A stretch of 64,000 bases of DNA from Notospermus geniculatus. Taxonomy: Eukaryota; Nemertea; Pilidiophora; Heteronemertea; Lineidae. Of the stretch, positions 58,901-64,000 are shown one piece after another. Each line of letters opens with the position of its first letter. Position 1 is the first letter of the stretch. The notes beneath the pieces are model-generated. The model was not told where the DNA came from, searched no databases, and saw only the letters and a list, made by a program, of their open reading frames with translations. The DNA is taken from contig NMRB01000350.1 of NCBI GenBank assembly GCA_002633025.1, positions 172,035 to 236,034 on the forward strand. Reading direction: 5' to 3'. Both the position numbers and the translations under genes were made by a program.

Positions 58901-61529
58901 GGGAAGGGTGTCGATCAGAAAATAACAAAAGGTGGAGATTACAATGCTAACTTTACTATCAAAATCAAGAAGGGATGGAAGAAGCCAAGCAGTGTCGAGT
59001 ACAAAATTACGTTCGGTGATGGGGAAGGGAGTCCCGGTAAGAATCCAGAGACAAGTGACACTATATGCGCGAAGGAAGATGGTTGCGTGATAGCTGGGCC
59101 CATCTCGCATGAGTACGAGGAAGGCAAAGCATACGAGATCAAGGTGAACATGCACAATCAGATTTCTAGTAAGGAACAAAAGGTTGTCTTCAACTTGTAC
59201 GGCGTGATATCAGGTCTGGAGATCGTCATGGAGGTGTGTAAGAATGAAGATACATGCGAAGTACCGAAGGATGATAGTCAGTTCCCCGATCATGAGATGA
59301 TCTCTTTCACTGCGAATAAGACGTTTGGCTCGCACATGGATATCACGTGGGATTTTGTTGGAGACAACAAGAACACCGAGACGACCAATAAGACGAAAAT
59401 CTATCACAAATATGAGGTAAAGACTTTTGAGGCAATGAGGGTGAGACTGAAAGCTAAGAACCCAGTGTCTAACGACGAAGACACGAAAGATATTAAGGTT
59501 TACCGGTCAGTTGGTGACGTGTCCATTTCTATAGGTGATACTGCCATTAAGAATGCGACGACCACAGTTGGTTTGAACACGGGGAGGAATGGCTATCATG
59601 CCTGCTACTATTTCGACTTCGGTGATGCGAGTTCAAATATGCAGCCAGGGCGGTACGTGTTGTTTGGCGACAAGGATAACTGTGTACAGAACGAAGGCAC
59701 GGAGGAGATCTTTGCGAATAAAGCCGATTGGAAAGTTCTGCCTCTTGAGAATAGCATGGATCCTTACGTGAAGAAAATAAACGATTCAAAGTTTGAATTC
59801 ACAGTTATTTTCCAGTCGCTTGGAAGGCTTGACTTTGTCTTTGTTGGTTGGAACCGTGTGTCGAAGGTAGAAGTCAGGAAAGTAATGGCAATCTCAAAAG
59901 GGCCGTGCTTCCTGCCGAAGGTCAGTGTTGGAGCGAAGTGGGCCTCTATCAAGAGATCGGAATCGTTTACCCTTTTTCCAGCGGTGTCGTTGAATTGTTC
60001 TTCAACCGAATATGCCAACTATACCTTCCGGGTCTATCAACTGGCTAGCGACAATGTGACCGAGGTGAAGGAGTTCACACAAGCGGAGTTACCCGATACA
60101 CCCTTGAACTCCAACAGCGACGAGCCGCGCGTGTTCAAGGCGAAGACGTTTGAATATGGGACGTACAGGATCGAGGTAAATGTCTCAATGTTTGAGGAGA
60201 TTGGACTTTGGGGCTTCGATAAGATGCTGTTGCACGTTAGACCCTCACCGCTGGTCGTGATGATAGGTGGAGGCATGAAATCAAGAGCCAAATATGGCAC
60301 TAACTTCACCGTGAACGCGGCCAACTACTCCTACGATCCTGACGTGGACAAAGACAACAAGACTGGATTTGAATACATCTGGATGTNAAAAATATCCAGA
60401 TCCTGAAAGTCGCACATGTTCAACTTCAGCGACTAGTTGACAACTGTATCCTGAAGACAGCCAATGAAATTCGCTTTACATTCCACGTGGCCTAACGTGA
60501 CCACGTGACCTAATCACCACGTCACTTAAAATCAAAGGAAATCTGTGTCGACATAAGCACTCAAAAGACGGCGATAAACTAGTTCCAGGCATTTGCGACG
60601 GATCGGTATTTTTCTACTCGTTGGCGACATAAGTTCAGTTGCAACTTGTTGACGCTGTTTCTATCACAGCGGAGGGCGACATAAGCGAGGCTTTAAGGTG
60701 AAAGACATTGCTTCCTACCAGAATCGAACCCACGGACCCTCGCATAAGGCATCAATCGCCAGCACTAAGGGACAGCACGCCTTAAACCACTAGGCCAAAT
60801 CCCCATCTTCAAAAAAAGATGGTTCAATGGCCCAGGTTTAAACGAGGCGTCCATAAGTACCCTGCGAGTAGTCCAAACAATCTCCGAACCCAAACAGTTT
60901 TATGTTATACGAGGGGTCACAAATAAAGGAGATACAAGTAAAGAATATGAAAAAGAAATCGGGTTTCTAAGGTGAAAGACATTGCTTCCTACCAGAATCG
61001 AACCCACGGACCCTCGAAGATGATTGTCTTTGTGGTCTGCAGTCCGTCCGGGTCATCTCTGACGAAACTCACTGCGTGCAACGTTGCCAGCACTCATCTT
61101 GCCAAAATTAGGTCATCGTCATCCACTGGGGGATGGGAGAACCAATCATCTATCATGTTGCATTCTGTAGACAATTGAGATGGTGATGACCTAATTTTTA
61201 CAAAATGGCTGCCAGCGAAACTCATCAATATGGGGAGGATGTGTTCTGAAGAGGAGCGAGACCAAAACCCTGTCATGGGAGGATTTGTAGAACATTCGAA
61301 AGCAATGATTGTTTTTTATCTCAACTTCAGGACCTATGAACACTTCAAGCCTGATGTATGAAGGTGACCCGGGAGTTCTCATGATCAACGGCCAAGAGCT
61401 TCGAGAGGGAGGGAATGGTACATTGAACTGGTTTGTCAGGATAACCAAGGTTGATGGACTAGACAGGAGCAGTTTTTTTGAACAGACGTTGAACGTAACA
61501 CCTGGCGATCCCCCAAACATGCAGATGTC
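49950..61529 (+). CDS. Polycystin-1/REJ-like WSC-PKD-REJ protein, N-terminal part, 3' end missing
   Basis: Exons: 49950-49967, 50388-50457, 51160-51283, 52372-52571, 52770-52981, 53080-53236, 53496-53665, 54869-55484, 55861-56054, 56771-56876, 57224-57295, 57597 to 60386 (cut by N), and 61331-61529. The start MEALMTVLAASLFLIG looks like a signal peptide; an upstream in-frame MM (about 49878) is possible. A WSC domain follows (GCLLDK...MKPTECRDAC...QGNTCFCGKEK...CKIPCSGDNTTKCGG). The 2.8 kb exon holds several PKD-type Ig repeats (AEYGDGKK...HQYKTAGKYKVLVTAENPLG; ITFGDGEG...HEYEEGKAYEIKVN; WDFVGDNK; YYFDFGDAS). The end (LVVMIGGGMKSRAKYGTNF...SYDPDVDKDNKTGF) and the exon at 61331 (...TLNVTPGDPPNMQM) look like the REJ domain. 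This order is that of polycystin-1-type receptors and sea-urchin REJ proteins; GPS, PLAT and membrane segments would lie beyond. Confidence 0.88.
50040..50325. repeat. ~44 bp minisatellite in intron 1 of the WSC-PKD gene
   Basis: About six variants of AGGTTGTAAGCCTACGCAC followed by GTGTGCCATCAACACCAGCCTCGT. The same array, with different unit count and order, is at 61644-61815 in the second copy. Confidence 0.9.
51304..51404. mobile_element. Hairpin MITE (TCCTCCCACAGCAGGG family), intron 3
   Basis: Ends ATCCTCCCACAGCAGGGG and CCCTGCTATGGGAGGAT. It starts 21 bp after the donor of exon 3 (51283). Same insertion in copy 2 at 62759-62861. Confidence 0.85.
51812..52062. mobile_element. Palindromic MITE (AAGCCTAGTTTATACTTCG family), copy 1 only
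   Basis: Ends AAAGCCTAGTTTATACTTCG and CGAAGTATAAACTAGGCTTT. It splits an older related repeat: in copy 2 the sequence GACGCCGGCATCTTCG (about 63212-63227) is uninterrupted. Same family as 19627-19864. Confidence 0.88.
53731..54689. mobile_element. Nested composite: MITE of the CACACCAGGCGATATCGC family with two inserts
   Basis: The outer element starts CACACCAGGCGATATCGC and ends GATATAGCCTGGTGTGC. It is interrupted by a second element (53825-53948; ends GAGTTTTCGCAAAGCCCCCG and GGAGCTTTGCGAAAACTC) and by a third insertion (about 54019-54660) that contains a large hairpin. It lies in intron 7, between exons at 53496 and 54869. Confidence 0.8.
54508..54654. repeat. Long near-perfect hairpin in intron 7
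   Basis: GGGACAGACCGAAATGTCAC...AACATTGTTGACCTCGGCCG folds on GGCCTCGGTCAACAATGTT...GTGACATTTCGGTCTGTCCC with a 4-base loop; outer AAAATGGTGCCC pairs with GGGCACCATTTT. Stem of about 65 bp with one asymmetrical internal loop. Confidence 0.88.
56395..56499. mobile_element. Hairpin MITE (TCCTCCCACAGCAGGG family), intron 9
   Basis: Ends ATTCTCCCACAGCAGAGC and CTCCTGCTGTGGGAGGAT; inner TGTGCACAAAGTGAGTGG. Confidence 0.8.
56573..56688. mobile_element. Palindromic MITE, relative of 8182-8300, intron 9
   Basis: GGGGGCATATTCACGAATCC at the left versus GGGTTCATGAATATGGCCCC at the right. Confidence 0.75.
57009..57208. mobile_element. MITE (CACACCAGGCGATATCGC family), intron 10
   Basis: Left end CACACCTGGCGATATCGC; inner arms GCAAGCGATCAAATC and GCGATCAGATCGCTTGC. 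Its right end lies about 15 bp from the acceptor of exon 11 (57224), so it forms most of that intron's 3' part. Confidence 0.75.
60700..60805 (-). mobile_element. tRNA-derived SINE
   Basis: Minus strand: GGGGATTTGGCCTAGTGG (A box TGGCCTAGTGG) and GTGGGTTCGATTCTGG (B box GGTTCGATTCT), 60 nt apart, then a GTCTTTCAC tail. The variable part and arms do not make a proper functional tRNA. A truncated copy in the same strand is at 60971-61017. Confidence 0.7.
61231..61284. mobile_element. Truncated hairpin MITE (TCCTCCCACAGCAGGG family)
   Basis: Right half only: GAAGAGGAGCGAGACC then AAAACCCTGTCATGGGAGGAT; a short GGGGAGGAT lies at its left. Confidence 0.65.
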
Positions 61530-61643
61530 GTAAGTCACCGAGAAATTCTGTTTGAAGTTGACCTAGTATAGGCCTACGAGGTGGATAGAGGCGTCGATTT
61601 TCTCATCACATAAAACCCAGTAGTCTTGAACGTTAGTTGTGGN

Positions 61644-61815
61644 TCGTCAGGTTGTAAGCCTACGCACGTGTGCCATCAACACCGGCCTCGTCAGGTTGTA
61701 AGCCTACGCACGTGTGCCATCAACACCAGCCTCGTAAGGTTGTAAGCCTACGCACGTGTGCGATCAACACCGGCCTCGTCTGGTTGTAAGCCTATCAACA
61801 CCAACCTCGTACGGT
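61644..61815. repeat. ~44 bp minisatellite, second copy
   Basis: Begins right after the N at 61643; about four units of the 50040-50325 array. Confidence 0.88.
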
Positions 61816-61886
61816 TAGAAACGTTCCGACACGGGTATGGGTTCAACATGTCCCCGAGTAGGTCTTAGAGGATGATTGTTTTTCAG

Positions 61887-64000
61887 GTTTTGGCTGCCAG
61901 CCTCTTCCTGATTGGACAGATTAACAACACGGACGCTGCCTTCTCTGTGTCTTCGAGTAAGTATGCGGATTGCTAAGATTCGTTGATTAGATCTTTCAAG
62001 GGTTACACTTTGATCGACCGACGTCGCTTGCCGGTCAGGGACCGTCTTCGAGCGATGTCGGACGACGACGCGACGGAAGTGTGTCGTCGATGTTGTTGAA
62101 GTTTCCTAGACCTACGGCGTTAAAGGTTGAGTCAAATTGGGTAAGGTAAAAGCCAAATCTCTTTTATTATGGTTTGCCTATTTAGAAAAAAAGTCAGCTA
62201 AATACATTCCCAAAGGTTCACCATTTATACCAACGCAACACAACATTCATGACGTTAAAATTATACGAGGTAATACAGAGATCGGACTTCGGTTTTGCCT
62301 CACTCATACATTCACCAGCAACATTACAAACAGTGAACGAACACGAGAAGGGAAAGCTACCCTTGTATCGACAACATAAAACGCAGCTTACTGGTGGCAG
62401 GTTTGGAGTGCCACTTGAGAATTTTAAACCATGTTTCCCACTCAAACCGTAGGTATGGAAACAAGGAAAGCTCTCTAGCACAAATCGATCATGGAGGCCA
62501 TTTTCAAAAATGTGCAGCCGTTGTTTCAATATGTAGTTAACCCTCAATAAATGTGACACTGTTTGCAAAGAATTTTTAATGTATTATGGGTCAACTTCGT
62601 TTTTATCACGGCAGCAAGGGTTGGTTGCCTCCTGGACAAACCTGAAACTCGCAAGTTGGACATTTTTGCCGGTCTTGCCAACCGGGAGGAGATGAAGCCG
62701 ACTGAGTGCAGGGATGCTTGTCGGGAGCTAAACAACAAGTGAGTATCAGGGGGATGACATCCTCCCACAGCAGGGGTTTTATCTCTATACATCCACTCAC
62801 ACAAACCTGTGTGCGGGAGCGTATGAAGAGGAACGAGACCAAAGCCCTGCTATGGGAGGATGTGGTTTTCATTGCAAACGTTGTAATGCTTGCTAATCCG
62901 AGCAAAAAAGCAAATCATAATCGGTGTACCTTCCCAAACACATGTAGATCTAGGGGAGACTACGTCATGTACAGGGCGTTGCCAAGTTCAAAATCTCGGG
63001 GGAACCAGAGGCTGAGACTTGGTTCTCGCGAGATTTTGAACTCTTCGCTGTAAGAGTAAACTGGGAGATTCTTCAACAACAGCGATGGCAGCCGGAGAGG
63101 ATGGGGAGAACCTGTTGCTCTGTCATTGACAATAAAAAAAACATAGCAAAACATCAGTTACATACTTCAGACACCAACAAGCGTCTGCGATCGACGCGCG
63201 ATCAAATTTGGACGCCGGCATCTTCGTATTGATTCATTGGCAGAACCGCGAGACCATTCAGAGCCCCACGAATGGACGCCGACAAAATCGTCCTTCGAGC
63301 TTCGGCGTCGAACGCCACGTCCTGAAAATGTGATCGTGCGTCGGACGCTTGAGTCGGTTTGGCTTCTCTGCTCGTTCGTTCTTGACTCGACTTGTGTGAT
63401 ACCAACCGATGGCGTTTCTCCTTCCTGGTGTTATGCCGTCATGGCTGGGCTTGTTTTTCGTAGGTTCGCTGGCATCACACAAGGAAACACGTGCTTCTGT
63501 GGCAAGGAAAAACCAACAACCGCTTCAACTGATTGTAAGATTCCGTGTTCGGGTGACAATACAACTAAATGTGGAGGGGCTGAAGGGATATATGACGTGT
63601 ACTCGGTGTTGCCGCCAATCAAAACCATTGAGTTGCTCTTTAACGGAAAGAAGGCAACAGAAGGTGAGTCGAAGTAGATTCTTAAAAGGGCGAGGCAGCC
63701 AGGTAGTAGAATAAGAATGACATATGGCAGTTAGGCAGTCTTGTACGCATGCATATTGGAAATGCCCACTGCCTATGTAGCAGACGTTTGTCCTGGGGAC
63801 AGAAATCCAAATGGTCGAATTCCAAAGTCGCTAAAGTGGATATTAATATTCTTTGTTTCAAGAAAAAATCGAGGCCTGGAAGGCGATGGACTTGACGTTG
63901 AAGCTGACGGAGCCGCAGACCGTTACGTTCCAAACGTTCTATCCGGATGGGCGAGGTCGGAGCGACTTCAAGGACAAAACCAAGGCGAGGTTCTTCAGAG
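61887..64000 (+). CDS. WSC-PKD-REJ gene restarting: exons 2-5, cut by window end
   Basis: Exons 61887-61956, 62615-62738, 63464-63663 and 63863 to beyond 64000 match exons 2-5 of the gene at 49950 with the same lengths and phases. Only one or two residue changes are seen (for example CRQLNN to CRELNN). Exon 1 is not present to the right of the N, so this is a fragment: probably the other haplotype, possibly a very recent tandem paralogue. Confidence 0.88.
62759..62861. mobile_element. Hairpin MITE (TCCTCCCACAGCAGGG family), intron 3, second copy
   Basis: Same position and ends as 51304-51404. Confidence 0.82.

Noticed and set aside
57578-60406. A 942-codon open frame beginning with Met at 57578 as a separate gene
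   Set aside because: The first codons lie in an intron. The AG at 57595-57596 is the acceptor of exon 12, phase-matched to the exon at 57224, so this is the interior exon of the WSC-PKD gene, and the last residues after the N at 60387 are not reliable.
60700-60805. Functional tRNA gene
   Set aside because: A and B boxes are recognisable, but acceptor and anticodon arms do not pair and several truncated relatives exist, so a SINE is more likely.

Overview
This is a piece of a metazoan nuclear genome. It has short exons with GT-AG introns, animal-type genes, intronic box C/D snoRNAs and many short palindromic DNA transposons. A polycystin/REJ-type gene together with the general texture suggests a marine invertebrate deuterostome (echinoderm, hemichordate or cephalochordate); the species cannot be fixed from sequence alone. 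I rebuilt genes exon by exon, checking that splice phases add up, because most open reading frames here are fragments or shadows.

Layout. 751-2645 (+): last five exons of an unrecognised basic, Ser/Thr/Lys-rich protein. 4.4-14.8 kb: two tandem ~5.1 kb copies, each with a complete YJU2 splicing-factor gene (+) followed tail-to-tail by NDUFB10 (-). Only the second copy runs on to a complete NDUFB10. 15.5-16.5 kb: NDUFB10 and RPL3 are head to head, and an ~826 bp fold-back element sits inside their shared promoter. 16.5-21.6 kb: RPL3 (+), eight exons, with two SNORD83-like box C/D snoRNAs in introns; its 3' end is repeated at 23.1-25.2 kb. 26.0-29.8 kb: F8A1/HAP40 (-) with one exon present twice. 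29.8-39.7 kb: two diverged copies of one intergenic region that differ by whole transposon insertions. 39.5-48.1 kb: a divergent pair of zinc alcohol dehydrogenase genes, plus a lone last exon at 35.0 kb. 49.9-61.5 kb: a secreted/membrane WSC-PKD-REJ (polycystin-1-like) gene, cut at the REJ domain. 61.6-64.0 kb: the same gene starts again.

Five blocks appear twice with a few percent divergence, shifted indels and presence/absence of mobile elements, and four of the breaks coincide with a single N. The simplest reading is that both haplotypes of a very heterozygous individual were laid end to end in the assembly. The two ADH genes are too diverged for this and look like true paralogues. As a by-product the window holds natural filled/empty-site pairs for several transposon families. 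Genes here are ordinary housekeeping or metabolic functions (splicing, respiratory complex I, ribosome, huntingtin partner, alcohol oxidation, cell-surface receptor); apart from the two divergent promoters I see no sign that they act together.
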